Shown: piece after piece, positions 8,098-17,115 of the stretch | How positions within the stretch are numbered: the first letter of the stretch is position 1 | How the letters are laid out: every line of letters begins with the position of its first letter | From: Gammaproteobacteria bacterium | GTDB taxonomy: Bacteria; Pseudomonadota; Gammaproteobacteria; DSM-16500 | DNA length: 64,000 nt | Assembly (NCBI GenBank): GCA_013286495.1 | Contig: JABDFQ010000002.1 | Location: forward strand, 62,001-126,000 | Reading direction: 5' to 3' | Translations under genes and position numbers: made by a program | The notes under the pieces: generated by a model | Told to the model about the DNA's origin: nothing | What the model saw: only the letters and a program-made list of their open reading frames with translations | Database searches by the model: none

Positions 8098-8902
8098 CGA
8101 AGGGAAAAGTTTTTATATCGTCTTCACCTTGCTGTTCTTCCAGATGTTTGAAATCCCAGAATTTTTTATCCATCAATTGACTGGGTTTGATGCTGGATAA
8201 AGCATGCAGAATATTGCTGGGGACTTTGGGGTTTTCTTCTGCCAGCTGATCAATCAAATGCTTGACGCGTTTGCGCATCAAATTTTCCTGCGAACCACAT
8301 AAATTGCAAGGAATAATCGGGAAAGCCAAAGCGCTCGCAAATGCAGCAATATCTTTTTCCTGACAATATGCTAACGGACGGATAATAATATTTTTCCTGT
8401 TATCACTTAATAATTTTGGTGGCATGGAACGAATTTCACCGTTGTAAAGAATGGACATCAGCAAAGTGCGAATCAGATCATCGCGATGATGACCAAGCGC
8501 AATTTTATTGAAACCCTTTTCTTCCGCATAACGATAAATAATTCCGCGACGCAAACGTGAACACAGGGAACAATAAGTTTGTCCTTCAGGAATTTTTTCT
8601 TTTACGATGGAATAAGTATCACGCGTCAAAATTTCAAAAGGAATTTTACGCTCGTTTAACCAGGCGCGTAATCCGCTATCATTCCAGCCGGGTTGTGCCT
8701 GATCGAGTGTAAATGCAAATAATTCAAAATCCACTTTTGCACGCTGCTGCAACAAACGCAAAACATGCATCATGGTAAAGGAATCCTTGCCGCCTGATAA
8801 ACACACCATGACGCGATCACCGTGTTTTATCATGTCAAAATCAGCAATGGCCTTGCCTGTATAATGTAATAGCTTTTTTTCAAGCTCTGCGACTTTTGGC
8901 AA
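8072..8902 (-). CDS. ttcA: tRNA 2-thiocytidine biosynthesis protein TtcA
   Basis: TtcA is an ATP-dependent 4Fe-4S enzyme that makes 2-thiocytidine at position 32 of certain tRNAs. The PP-loop CLSGGKDS is near residue 35. Cluster-ligand cysteines are seen in [12 protein letters not shown] and later in [26 protein letters not shown] is the typical adenylation-domain motif. The 276-residue length is usual for the family. It lies downstream of the csp gene, with an intrinsic terminator between them, and slightly overlaps the exported helical protein gene. Confidence 0.93.
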   Translation of the reverse strand: MPKVAELEKKLLHYTGKAIADFDMIKHGDRVMVCLSGGKDSFTMMHVLRLLQQRAKVDFELFAFTLDQAQPGWNDSGLRAWLNERKIPFEILTRDTYSIVKEKIPEGQTYCSLCSRLRRGIIYRYAEEKGFNKIALGHHRDDLIRTLLMSILYNGEIRSMPPKLLSDNRKNIIIRPLAYCQEKDIAAFASALAFPIIPCNLCGSQENLMRKRVKHLIDQLAEENPKVPSNILHALSSIKPSQLMDKKFWDFKHLEEQQGEDDIKTFPFDEMESAFG

Positions 8903-8930
8903 AATCTTTTTCTCTTATTTTTAGATAAAA

Positions 8931-8966
8931 AAATACCGCCAGGCATAAGCTCAGGCGGTATTTTTT
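8931..8966 (-). terminator. Rho-independent terminator of the cold-shock gene
   Basis: AAATACCGCC (8931-8940) pairs with GGCGGTATTT (8954-8963). On the minus strand the stem is followed by an AT-rich run. It sits 20 bases after the csp stop codon. The plus-strand side also ends in a T run, so it may work in both directions. Confidence 0.8.
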
Positions 8967-8985
8967 ACCAGGAATCGATTCGTTG

Positions 8986-9198
8986 TTACTTAACAACAAT
9001 AACGTCTTCAGCCTGAAGACCTTTCTGGCCTTGCGTTACAGTGAATTCCACTCTCATTCCTTCTTCGAGCGTGCGATAGCCATCACCACGAATTGCTCTG
9101 TAGTGAACAAATACATCTCCACCCTGATCACGCTGAATAAAGCCATAACCTTTGCTGTTGTTGAACCATTTTACAGTTCCGATTTCACGTGCTGCCAT
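8986..9198 (-). CDS. Cold-shock domain protein (CspA family)
   Basis: A 70-residue single-stranded nucleic-acid-binding OB-fold protein acting as an RNA chaperone. RNP1 (KGYGFIQ) and RNP2 (VFVHY) are both present, with the usual GTVKWFN start. The translation start follows an AAAGGTGAG ribosome site. An upstream region of about 90 bases could provide a 5' leader for cold regulation, but no cold box was identified. A terminator follows directly. Confidence 0.95.
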   Translation of the reverse strand: MAAREIGTVKWFNNSKGYGFIQRDQGGDVFVHYRAIRGDGYRTLEEGMRVEFTVTQGQKGLQAEDVIVVK

Positions 9199-9291
9199 AA
9201 CTCACCTTTACTATATTAAAAAAATTGACTTGAATCTGTAACCTTACCACGAGGATAAACCTTAAAGGAAGGACAAATTAATGACGCTAGA

Positions 9292-10131
9292 TTATATCAG
9301 AATATCCCAACAATGAAACCGCTTTATTGCCACCTGAGCTGCCTGCAAATCGTTGATAAATTTTTCACTCTTGAAATATTGATATTCCAGAAAACGGGCC
9401 TTCGCGATGCCATCATCAGCTTCAGCAAGCCCCGGATGACACATGATCAAACCACTCTCATCTACTGACTGCAAAAATTGCGGAAAAAAGGCTGAATATT
9501 GTTCGGCCAGGGCAAAAGAATAAATTCCTGAAAAAGTAGAATTATGTGGAATGTTATTTGCCTGCAACAATTTCTTCATGGCAGTTGCACCGAGCATATG
9601 CACAATACATTTCTTGGTGTGCCGAAACCAATCCATCAACATCAGACGTCCGCTTATCAACCGTATATAAGTATTGCTGGCGCGCAAACGCTGTTCATAA
9701 ACATTGATGATTGCCTGACGTATCACTGGAAATTGATGAACATGCTGATGACCATCAATATGATGCGGCAAAAATCCCAGCGCATTCACGAAGTAATCAA
9801 TTTGCGCATTGAGTTCGGCTTCAATCGCAGTTTGTGACAAGGAATGCAAATACGAACGGGAAATAAGCTGGGATAACGATGGAAATACATCGCCATGTTT
9901 GCTGCGATATAGAGCGGCAAGCGCTTTGCCATGCGTCAAATTAAAATGCAGGCCAATATCGATTTTTTCCTGGAAGGGAATCAGCCAGCTTGCCTGTTCC
10001 TGCCAATCCGGGAGATTTACCATGCAACTGGTTGCAGATAACCTGCCATTTTCCAGCAAGTCGAGGATGCCAAGCGAGATCGCTTTAGCTTGCCCATAAT
10101 CATCAGCACACAGTACAATGCGTTTCTTCAT
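9292..10131 (-). CDS. YdjC/ChbG-family polysaccharide or glycolipid deacetylase (NaxD-like)
   Basis: A 279-residue metal-dependent carbohydrate deacetylase. The metal-binding aspartates are in CADDYGQAKAI near the start. IGLHFNLTHGKAL and HHIDGHQHVHQFP carry the metal and catalytic histidines, and CHPGLAEADDG is the typical C-terminal signature. Family members include ChbG, hopanoid HpnK and Francisella NaxD, which deacetylates undecaprenyl-phosphate-GalNAc. Here the gene is divergent by 49 bases from an ArnT-type transferase and near GT2/GtrA genes. That setting favours the NaxD role in lipid A or envelope modification. The substrate is inferred. Confidence 0.82.
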   Translation of the reverse strand: MKKRIVLCADDYGQAKAISLGILDLLENGRLSATSCMVNLPDWQEQASWLIPFQEKIDIGLHFNLTHGKALAALYRSKHGDVFPSLSQLISRSYLHSLSQTAIEAELNAQIDYFVNALGFLPHHIDGHQHVHQFPVIRQAIINVYEQRLRASNTYIRLISGRLMLMDWFRHTKKCIVHMLGATAMKKLLQANNIPHNSTFSGIYSFALAEQYSAFFPQFLQSVDESGLIMCHPGLAEADDGIAKARFLEYQYFKSEKFINDLQAAQVAIKRFHCWDILI

Positions 10132-10180
10132 GGAGTGCCAGCTTAAAATACTTTAACAAAATCAACAAGAGAAACTGCCC

Positions 10181-11890
10181 GTGTTACCTGAAAACGTGAA
10201 ATCGCGATCAACTCTCGCCAGTGACTTGCTGTTTCTTGGCACGCTACTGATCATTTTCTATACCTTCTGGCTAGGCGGTTATCCCTTATTCACACCTGAT
10301 GAAGGACGTTATTCCGAAGTTGCCCGCGAGATGATTGCCAGCAACGATTACATCACACCACGCGTCAATGGTGTTGCCTTTCTCGACAAACCTGTTCTTT
10401 ATTATTGGCTGCAAGCAGCTGCCATCAAACTGTTCGGTTTAAAGGAATGGGCATTACGTTTTTTTCCTGCGATATTTGGTATCTTCGGCTGTCTCATCAC
10501 TTATGTTTGCGGCAGACAATTATTTGATCGTCGCACGGGATTACTGGCCGCCATCATCCTCGCCACTTCCCCACTTTATTTTTGCGGCGCACATTATGCC
10601 AATCTCGATCTTGAAGTTGCTGTACTGATTAGCACGTCATTACTTTTATTTCTGACTGGTGTTCAAAACGATGGAAAATATCGCTCTGTCATTTTGTTAT
10701 CAGCTTATATTTCAGCAGCGCTTGCCTTTCTGACCAAAGGTTTAATTGGAATTGTTTTCCCTATCATGATTACAGGAGCCTGGATATTCCTTTTGTCAAA
10801 TTGGAAATTGCTATTGCGCATCCATTTATTAACGGGATTGATGCTGATCGCTCTTATTGTGTTTCCCTGGTATTATCTCGTCCAGCAAGCGAATCCTGAA
10901 TTTTTACATTATTTTTTCGTAACACAGCAAGTCACGCGTTTTCTTTCTACTACCACTTTCAATAATCCAACTCCTGTCTGGTTTTATTTGCCCATAGTGC
11001 TGATCGGCTTTTTTCCCTGGACGAGTTTTTTGTTGCAAGCACTTACCGTCAATATTCGTCAAGCATGGCAAGCACGATTTAATCATCAGGCAGAATTATT
11101 TTTATTATTATGGACAGGAATTGTTTTCATATTTTTCTCTGTTCCGCATTCAAAAATGATTACTTATATCCTGCCAATTTTTCCACCTCTTGCACTGCTG
11201 GTCGCCCGATATTTATCCTGCACATGGCAAGAAACAACCAATCGGGGAATAAAACTGGGCAAAGCCCTTGCTGCCATCATGAGCGCAGACATGATTGTAT
11301 TTTTCGTTTGCGCGAAACAAAATCACTGGATGAATCTTCCCGCAGATTTCATGCCTTACCTCAACATCATGATGTTTATATTACTCACTCAGTGTCTCCT
11401 GATATTATTTTTATGGCGATCAAAAGCAGCTCGCTTATTTTTGCTACTCGTTATCAGTAATATTTTCTTTTTGTCCATGCTGACTGTCGGAGCAAAATAC
11501 CTGAATCAGCATTCAGCTAAGCCACTGGTGACTGTGTTAAAAACCTTGCGACAGGGTGATGAAGAAGTCATTCATTATTTCAAATTTTATCAGGATATTC
11601 CGCTATATCTGGAAAAACGTGTAACCATTGTTGCTGACTGGTCATCACCCAAAATTCCTTATAATGATAACTGGTTACGTGAATTATGGTATGGCATGCC
11701 GTTTCAGAACACGAGTGACTGGTTAATTACGGAAGAAATTTTCTGGCAAAAATGGTATGGTAATAAACGCGTTTTTGTTTTTGTGAATCAGAATTATTAC
11801 GATCATTTTAAAAAACAGGCGTCAAGTTATTATTTTATTGCGGAAAATGATGGCATTCTTCTGTTAAGTAATAAACCTACAATTAGCTAA
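10181..11890 (+). CDS. ArnT-type lipid-linked glycosyltransferase (GT family 39/83)
   Basis: A 569-residue polytopic membrane enzyme of the ArnT/PMT superfamily, which transfers a sugar from a polyprenyl-phosphate donor to lipid A or a similar acceptor on the periplasmic face. The first periplasmic loop has the hallmark PDEGRYSEVAREM with the catalytic Asp, followed by FLDKPVLYYWLQ and a WALRFFPAIFG segment. About 11-12 hydrophobic segments follow, then a soluble C-terminal domain. The start is GTG at 10181, with only a weak upstream AGAGA. The divergent YdjC deacetylase and the downstream GT2 and GtrA genes suggest one pathway. A second, different ArnT-like gene lies at the right edge. Confidence 0.85.
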   Translation: MLPENVKSRSTLASDLLFLGTLLIIFYTFWLGGYPLFTPDEGRYSEVAREMIASNDYITPRVNGVAFLDKPVLYYWLQAAAIKLFGLKEWALRFFPAIFGIFGCLITYVCGRQLFDRRTGLLAAIILATSPLYFCGAHYANLDLEVAVLISTSLLLFLTGVQNDGKYRSVILLSAYISAALAFLTKGLIGIVFPIMITGAWIFLLSNWKLLLRIHLLTGLMLIALIVFPWYYLVQQANPEFLHYFFVTQQVTRFLSTTTFNNPTPVWFYLPIVLIGFFPWTSFLLQALTVNIRQAWQARFNHQAELFLLLWTGIVFIFFSVPHSKMITYILPIFPPLALLVARYLSCTWQETTNRGIKLGKALAAIMSADMIVFFVCAKQNHWMNLPADFMPYLNIMMFILLTQCLLILFLWRSKAARLFLLLVISNIFFLSMLTVGAKYLNQHSAKPLVTVLKTLRQGDEEVIHYFKFYQDIPLYLEKRVTIVADWSSPKIPYNDNWLRELWYGMPFQNTSDWLITEEIFWQKWYGNKRVFVFVNQNYYDHFKKQASSYYFIAENDGILLLSNKPTIS

Positions 11891-11921
11891 TTAAAATATT
11901 AAAATAAAAGGATTTTCCCTG

Positions 11922-13058
11922 ATGAGCCGTTCATACATTGATTTTACCAGCGCATATTCCTCAAAAGAAAAAAAGTTAAGTTATATGCATGCCACCAGGA
12001 ATCATTCCGCCGAAGTTATTCTGATATTTCCAGTAGCAGCACAGCCATATTTTCGTATTCAATTATCGCCAGAATTAATTGATGATCAGCCAGCTTTAAA
12101 AAAATTATTCTCTGAAAATATTCTTAAATATATGGTGCCGGTTTTACTGCCGCAATCAGCTTCAACACCCATCATTGTTAATCTGAATGATGAAACATCC
12201 AGTGAAGAAGAAAAATCTGTAGCTAAAAACAATTCTACCATTATGGAATTGCGTGATGTGCGTGGCGTGGAAAATATGATTCATCATTTGCTGGATTCTT
12301 ATGATCATGAGAAAAGTGCGCATGGTAGCGCTGATCTCCTGTGCGCAAAAAGGCAAATACGCAGTGACGTCATTAAAAGGGAATCCGCAGATTATTATCG
12401 CGAAACATTAATAACCATGCTGCGCGATATGATTATCAATATCAGCAAATTATCTGATAAAAATAAATTATATGAAGATGAAGCGTTCATCAGCCTTCAT
12501 GATGCATTGCGACAAAGATATGACACACTGATTAGCATAAACAGAAATCCTCTCCTGCATCAGAACTGGATAGAGAAATATTCTGGCGACAAAAATATTT
12601 CCGCTGGCTTGCTTGTCAATGAACTGCTAAATCTGGTGCATCAATCCAGCATTAAAACCGCTCATAAATATATAATCAGTCCCGCTTTGCAGGCGCTTGA
12701 AGCAAAACGTAAAGGCATGATTGATGCTGCGCAACAACTCGAAAAAAACCCCAAGCTTGATAAGAGTATTAGAAACAAAATAGCTGGATACCGTACAGAA
12801 TTAACAAAGGATCTCTCGCCCACCATCCTGCTCACGCATATGAACAAGCTTAAGCAATTTTGTTTAAGGAAAAACATCAAATCAAAAATCAAGATCAATT
12901 CTTTTTTTAACAGAATTTTTTATCGATTTTTTAAAATCGCGAAGTCAGATTACAGGGGGTTTGGAGGTCCGGGACATAAATTAATATTCTTTTCGAAAGC
13001 ATCTCATCTTGATAACATCAATAAGCTTGTTCCTCCTCAGAAGAGAAGAAAACTGTAA
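11922..13058 (+). CDS. Orphan hypothetical protein, possible effector
   Basis: A 378-residue protein without signal peptide or transmembrane segment, starting at ATG 11922 behind AAAAGGA. It is hydrophilic and mainly helical from about residue 95, with charged segments such as ALEAKRKGMIDAAQQLEKNPKLDK. The C-terminus is strongly basic (LVPPQKRRKL). I recognise no domain. It sits between sugar-modification genes but is separated from gtrA by one base on the opposite strand, so a shared function is not implied. Its size, orphan character and cytosolic composition resemble secreted effectors of Legionellales, though this is only suggestive. Confidence 0.55.
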   Translation: MSRSYIDFTSAYSSKEKKLSYMHATRNHSAEVILIFPVAAQPYFRIQLSPELIDDQPALKKLFSENILKYMVPVLLPQSASTPIIVNLNDETSSEEEKSVAKNNSTIMELRDVRGVENMIHHLLDSYDHEKSAHGSADLLCAKRQIRSDVIKRESADYYRETLITMLRDMIINISKLSDKNKLYEDEAFISLHDALRQRYDTLISINRNPLLHQNWIEKYSGDKNISAGLLVNELLNLVHQSSIKTAHKYIISPALQALEAKRKGMIDAAQQLEKNPKLDKSIRNKIAGYRTELTKDLSPTILLTHMNKLKQFCLRKNIKSKIKINSFFNRIFYRFFKIAKSDYRGFGGPGHKLIFFSKASHLDNINKLVPPQKRRKL

Positions 13059-13059
13059 T

Positions 13060-13446
13060 TCACGCCTTGAATATCCATACTTTACTGGAAAAGAAAGTGA
13101 AGATAGGTAATACCGCCAGCACAATAATAAGTGCTAATGGATATGGCAAATTCAAGGTTAGAAATATATAAAACAAAAGTTCATTGGCACAAAAATTCAT
13201 GATTTGCAGAAATAATAATCGGGAAAATGTAACGCGATGCAAGACTTCTGTCGTGGAAAATGTCCAGAGACGATGCCCCCAGTAACTGATCTGAAATGAA
13301 AACATGAATCCAAAAATATTCGCAGATAATGGTGGCAACATAAAATTTTGCACCAGCAAAATGACTGTCATGAAATGAATACAGGCGGCAGTCAATCCTA
13401 CAATACCGAAACGACATACCTGGAAAAATAATATTTTACTCATCAA
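13060..13446 (-). CDS. GtrA-like small membrane protein
   Basis: A 128-residue protein with four transmembrane helices. It starts with FFQVCRFGIVGLTAACIHFMTVILL and contains NIFGFMFSFQISYWGHRLWTF, the GtrA family pattern ending in a W/R-rich loop. GtrA proteins are thought to flip polyprenyl-phosphate-linked sugars across the inner membrane. The gene overlaps the end of the upstream GT2 gene by 11 bases, so the pair is translationally coupled, as in gtrAB. Confidence 0.82.
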   Translation of the reverse strand: MMSKILFFQVCRFGIVGLTAACIHFMTVILLVQNFMLPPLSANIFGFMFSFQISYWGHRLWTFSTTEVLHRVTFSRLLFLQIMNFCANELLFYIFLTLNLPYPLALIIVLAVLPIFTFFSSKVWIFKA

Positions 13447-14410
13447 ATCCCACCTTGCATTGCAGCAAATAACGCGGACGCTGTTTTACTTCTGTAAAAA
13501 TTCTTGCAATATATTCGCCCAGAATGCCGATGGATAATAATTGTATGCCGCCCAAAAACATAATGGCGACAACCAGTGTGGGAAAGCCTGGCAAATCTGC
13601 ACCGTAAATCAATGTCACCGTGACAATGTAAATCGCATAAATCAGGGAAATCAATGAAATCACAAAACCAATAAATCCCCACACGCGCAACGGCACAGCG
13701 GAAAAAGAAGTGATAGCCGTGATGGCAAGCTCTGTTAGTCGCATGAAACCCCATGAACTTTTGCCTGATGCACGCTCCTGCACAGTAAATGGCACGCCCA
13801 TGCTTTTAAATCCTACCCACGCATACAAACCTTTCATAAAACGTGTGCGCTCAGGAAATGTCTGCAAGGCATCCACAATCTTGCGATCCATGAGACGAAA
13901 ATCGCCGGCATTTTCCGGGATATCAATATGCGTAATTTTTTGCATCGTCCAGTAAAACAAATTGGCAAGATTACGTTTGAGCCAGGATTCTGATTCACGA
14001 TTCTGCCGCACGCCATAAACCATATCCTGACCTTCTGCCCAATGCTGCAAAAATACAGGAATGATTTCCACCGGATGCTGAAAATCCGCATCCATCAGAA
14101 TGACAACATCACCCGAGGCATGATCAATACCGGCAGTCAGTGCAATTTCCTTGCCAAAATTGCGTGACAATCCCAGCACCTTGACTGGATGTGGCAAATG
14201 TCGAATTTTTTCCAGCGTTTTATCACGACTGCCATCATCGACCAGAATGATTTCATAACGATCACTGAGCGCGGCTAATGTTTTTTGCAAGGTGGCAATA
14301 AAATCTTCAATATGATTTTCTTCGTTATAGACAGGCACAACGCAGGATATAAATATCTCTTTATTTTTTAATAAACTTGCACGTTTATCAGCTAACATGA
14401 CAATCCTCAA
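13436..14410 (-). CDS. GT2 polyprenyl-phosphate glycosyltransferase (GtrB/ArnC/FlmF type)
   Basis: A 324-residue family 2 glycosyltransferase with an N-terminal GT-A domain and two C-terminal transmembrane helices (about residues 240-262 and 275-298). Motifs: VVPVYNEENHIEDFI, ILVDDGSRDKTLE, GLSRNFGKEIALTAGIDHASGD, and the metal-binding DADFQHP. It probably transfers a sugar from a nucleotide donor onto undecaprenyl phosphate at the cytoplasmic face. The GtrA-like flippase gene overlaps its 3' end. With the deacetylase and ArnT-type enzyme nearby, the order make, flip, deacetylate, transfer can be proposed for one modification pathway. Confidence 0.87.
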   Translation of the reverse strand: MRIVMLADKRASLLKNKEIFISCVVPVYNEENHIEDFIATLQKTLAALSDRYEIILVDDGSRDKTLEKIRHLPHPVKVLGLSRNFGKEIALTAGIDHASGDVVILMDADFQHPVEIIPVFLQHWAEGQDMVYGVRQNRESESWLKRNLANLFYWTMQKITHIDIPENAGDFRLMDRKIVDALQTFPERTRFMKGLYAWVGFKSMGVPFTVQERASGKSSWGFMRLTELAITAITSFSAVPLRVWGFIGFVISLISLIYAIYIVTVTLIYGADLPGFPTLVVAIMFLGGIQLLSIGILGEYIARIFTEVKQRPRYLLQCKVGFDE

Positions 14411-14551
14411 TCATGGGTTTTTGCAACGGGAATGAAGGCGACTTTAACAGACTTTTGCAGCATGCGCAAAATTTGGCAATATGCGCGGATGACTTGGAGT
14501 TTGGTTTCTGATAGCGTAAGCACCATAAACACATAGATGAGGCATACAATA

Positions 14552-15334
14552 ATGGCGCTCAGAACAGAATTAAAAATGATGAAAATGGAGTTGCAAGACG
14601 TTACTAAGTTTGGTGAAAAAAGTCATTTGGTGAAACAGCATAACGAAGATTTTTCACAAAATACGATCAGCAAAATTACTTATTACGCACAATATCACCA
14701 GCTATACAGCGATGGGCATCAAGAAAAAATTAATGCAACTCTGGAGAACGTGTCTCACGATGCAATAAATATTATTTCACAGGATATCTGGTATAAGGAA
14801 AATCAATTCTATAAATCAGAAGATGGCAAAAAAAAGGAAATAATGTCTACAGGCTTGATTGCACTACGGCTAACTTCAAAAGCATTAAATGAACTTGTGG
14901 AAAAAACACCTGCTGGCAATATTGCAAGATTGGCAAATGATCTTGAACTCCATCCCACTCTCGCGAAGTGTTTTGATGATTACTACCCTGTTATTGAAAA
15001 TATAAATTCCTTTGCTTATATAGTTACAGGATGTACAGGAGGAATGGGTGGTGCTGCTGGAGGCGCTACTGGAGGATTTTACGCTGGTTATGCCATTTAC
15101 TCTCATTGCGGTTGTATTAGCTCAACAGCTACTTGCAGTAATTGGCCTGTACTTGTTTTTGCATTGGCTGGCATACCTGTTGGCATGGCTGTTGGTACAC
15201 CTCTTTGTGTTGGCGCAAATGCGCTGGCTACCTTAGGTTTGTATGCATGTGAAAAGAAAATTACTGACGACCGCACAGTAACACAAAAGCTTCGTGAGCA
15301 AATTACAGCTCCGACTATTACAAATAGCATCTAA
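14552..15334 (+). CDS. Orphan protein with Gly/Ala-rich membrane hairpin, effector-like
   Basis: ATG at 14552 follows a GAGG ribosome site; an in-frame ATG at 14537 has none. The 260-residue product has a soluble helical N-terminal half and two closely spaced hydrophobic segments at about residues 155-180 and 195-225. The first begins with TGCTGGMGGAAGGATGG and there are cysteines between the two. A short polar C-terminus follows. No family is recognised. The architecture, soluble head plus glycine-rich hairpin, is shared with the protein at 37048-38457 and occurs in secreted proteins that insert into host membranes. That role is inference. Confidence 0.55.
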   Translation: MALRTELKMMKMELQDVTKFGEKSHLVKQHNEDFSQNTISKITYYAQYHQLYSDGHQEKINATLENVSHDAINIISQDIWYKENQFYKSEDGKKKEIMSTGLIALRLTSKALNELVEKTPAGNIARLANDLELHPTLAKCFDDYYPVIENINSFAYIVTGCTGGMGGAAGGATGGFYAGYAIYSHCGCISSTATCSNWPVLVFALAGIPVGMAVGTPLCVGANALATLGLYACEKKITDDRTVTQKLREQITAPTITNSI

Positions 15335-15367
15335 TTTTGTTGCCCAGCGAATGCAGCTTGAGCCAAG

Positions 15368-15778
15368 TCAGCGCGCGATAATTCTTGGCCAGCGATCGTA
15401 ACAAACATCCAGCATTTCAGGAATAATCGTGACAATGTAAACACGATATTCATTTTGTTCATGCGTCAACAAGCCCTGCACATACTGACCTTTCGTGACT
15501 TCATACCAGTGAACATGTCCTTCATAATCCGTTTTCATGAATTTATCGATGGGTATCCTCACAGGTTTTGGTGTGTATTGACTCCATTTGCCATCGTAAA
15601 TTGAAGCCAGTCGCGCCCATCCACCCACTGGCATTTCACTATTTTCATGTTGTCTGCGTCCCCAGGTGAGAAGTTTTATCTCGCCATTTGCAAGTCGCAC
15701 CGGTAACAAGGCTTTTGTTCGCGCAAAGTAAACCGTATGTTTTTTTTCTTCATGTTGGTAGATAACTGCTTCTGGCAT
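15368..15778 (-). CDS. Conserved hypothetical protein of the SOS cassette
   Basis: A 136-residue cytoplasmic protein with a beta-rich pattern (TVYFARTKALLPVRLANGE, LLTWGRRQ, YRVYIVTIIPEM) and several tryptophans. It lies on the same strand as lexA and dinB, 92 bases after the dinB stop codon, and may belong to that operon. The KLLTWGRR segment vaguely recalls HMCES/YedK proteins, but the essential N-terminal MCGR cysteine is absent, so I do not assign it. Probable damage-response accessory by position only. Confidence 0.5.
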   Translation of the reverse strand: MPEAVIYQHEEKKHTVYFARTKALLPVRLANGEIKLLTWGRRQHENSEMPVGGWARLASIYDGKWSQYTPKPVRIPIDKFMKTDYEGHVHWYEVTKGQYVQGLLTHEQNEYRVYIVTIIPEMLDVCYDRWPRIIAR

Positions 15779-15870
15779 ATGACGGTTCCGAAGGTCAATT
15801 CATTGCGTGTGTTTCTACACCTGCATGCTCAAACCACCACATGCTCACCTGCTACACACTGAACATTTAT

Positions 15871-17115
15871 TTATTGTTTTTTTACTTTTCCTCCTGAAAT
15901 AGTCTGTCTGTGTCCTTCCGGTTTCCAGGCAGGTGCAATCACATTTGGCATTGCTGAACGAAATAATAATGGTGCCGGCGCAATCGTAAACTCACCAAAG
16001 CAATCATTAATATCATCCAGCACCTTGTTTATTTGCTCTCGCCTTGCATCTGGCTGGATAAAAAAATCCAGTTGCATGCCGCCAGGATGCGGATCCAGTG
16101 CAGTCACCTGAATTTGATAAACCGGTTCATTCCTCCATCGCTGCGCCAATAAAAATAAACCTAACTGAAAAATTTCGCTGCCATCATTGGTAGGCTGTAA
16201 AGTTTGTCCGGTTCCACCCAGCCAACCAAAATCATAATTACGCAAACCAATAAAAAAATGCTGCGCATGAAAATAATGATGACGCAATCGCGAACCTAAT
16301 TTCTCACACATATGCCTGAGATAGGTTTCTACAACTTCCGTTTCCCATGTGTTAGGCGGCATCACCTTGCCATGCCCCATGGATTTTGGACTGGCAACTT
16401 GTGTATGCACAGGATCAGGATCTGCACCTTGACACATATACCAGATACGCCTGCCAAGATTGCCAAAGCGTTTCGCCAAAATACTGATAGGCACTTTTTC
16501 CATATCACCGCACGTCAATACACCATGTGTTGCCAAAAAACCGCCTATCCCCGATTTAATACCGCATAACTCAGTCACCGGCACATGTTGCAACCGTGTT
16601 TTGGCTTCCCACGGTGGGATGACTGTAAAACCGTCCGGCTTTTGTTGTTTTGCCGCAAATTTGGCTGTGGTTTTATCTCCACTGACACCAATCGAACAAA
16701 GTAATCCTGATGCTGCAAATACTTTTTCCTTGGCCATTAATGCAATTTTCTCCGGCGTGCCCAGTAATAATTGACAGCGAGTCACATCCAGAAATGCTTC
16801 ATCGATGGAAAAAACTTCAATGTCCGGTGTCAAGGTCGTTAATGCCTGCATGATTGCTTGCGAAACGACAACATAACGTTCAGGATTCGCTGGCACTTGA
16901 ATCAGGTCAGGACACAAACGTCTCGCCTCATACAAACGCATTCCTGTTTTAATCCCAAAAGCACGGGCTTCGTACGAAGCAGTAATTACACATGTCCCCT
17001 GTTTGCCATTTGTAATTGCCAGTGCGCGCCCGCGCCACTCAGGATGATCCAGTTGTTCCACTGAAGCAAAAAAAGCATTCATATCCACTAGAATAATTGC
17101 GCGCGACCACGTCAT
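15871..17115 (-). CDS. dinB: Y-family DNA polymerase IV
   Basis: A 414-residue translesion polymerase. The catalytic acidic residues lie in IILVDMNAFFASVEQ (D11) and FSIDEAFLD (D105, E106). The fingers motif TASYEARAFGIKTGM and helix-hairpin-helix region ELCGIKSGIGGFLATHG follow, with a little-finger domain at about residues 240-360. It is longer than E. coli DinB (351), with a basic C-terminal tail ending KVKKQ; no clear beta-clamp motif was identified. Its start overlaps the lexA stop codon by four bases, so the two form one operon under the same operator. Confidence 0.92.
   Translation of the reverse strand: MTWSRAIILVDMNAFFASVEQLDHPEWRGRALAITNGKQGTCVITASYEARAFGIKTGMRLYEARRLCPDLIQVPANPERYVVVSQAIMQALTTLTPDIEVFSIDEAFLDVTRCQLLLGTPEKIALMAKEKVFAASGLLCSIGVSGDKTTAKFAAKQQKPDGFTVIPPWEAKTRLQHVPVTELCGIKSGIGGFLATHGVLTCGDMEKVPISILAKRFGNLGRRIWYMCQGADPDPVHTQVASPKSMGHGKVMPPNTWETEVVETYLRHMCEKLGSRLRHHYFHAQHFFIGLRNYDFGWLGGTGQTLQPTNDGSEIFQLGLFLLAQRWRNEPVYQIQVTALDPHPGGMQLDFFIQPDARREQINKVLDDINDCFGEFTIAPAPLLFRSAMPNVIAPAWKPEGHRQTISGGKVKKQ

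Noticed and set aside
15368-15778. YedK/HMCES SOS peptidase assignment
   Set aside because: The N-terminal catalytic MCGR cysteine and the conserved NARxE motif are absent; only position next to lexA-dinB supports it.
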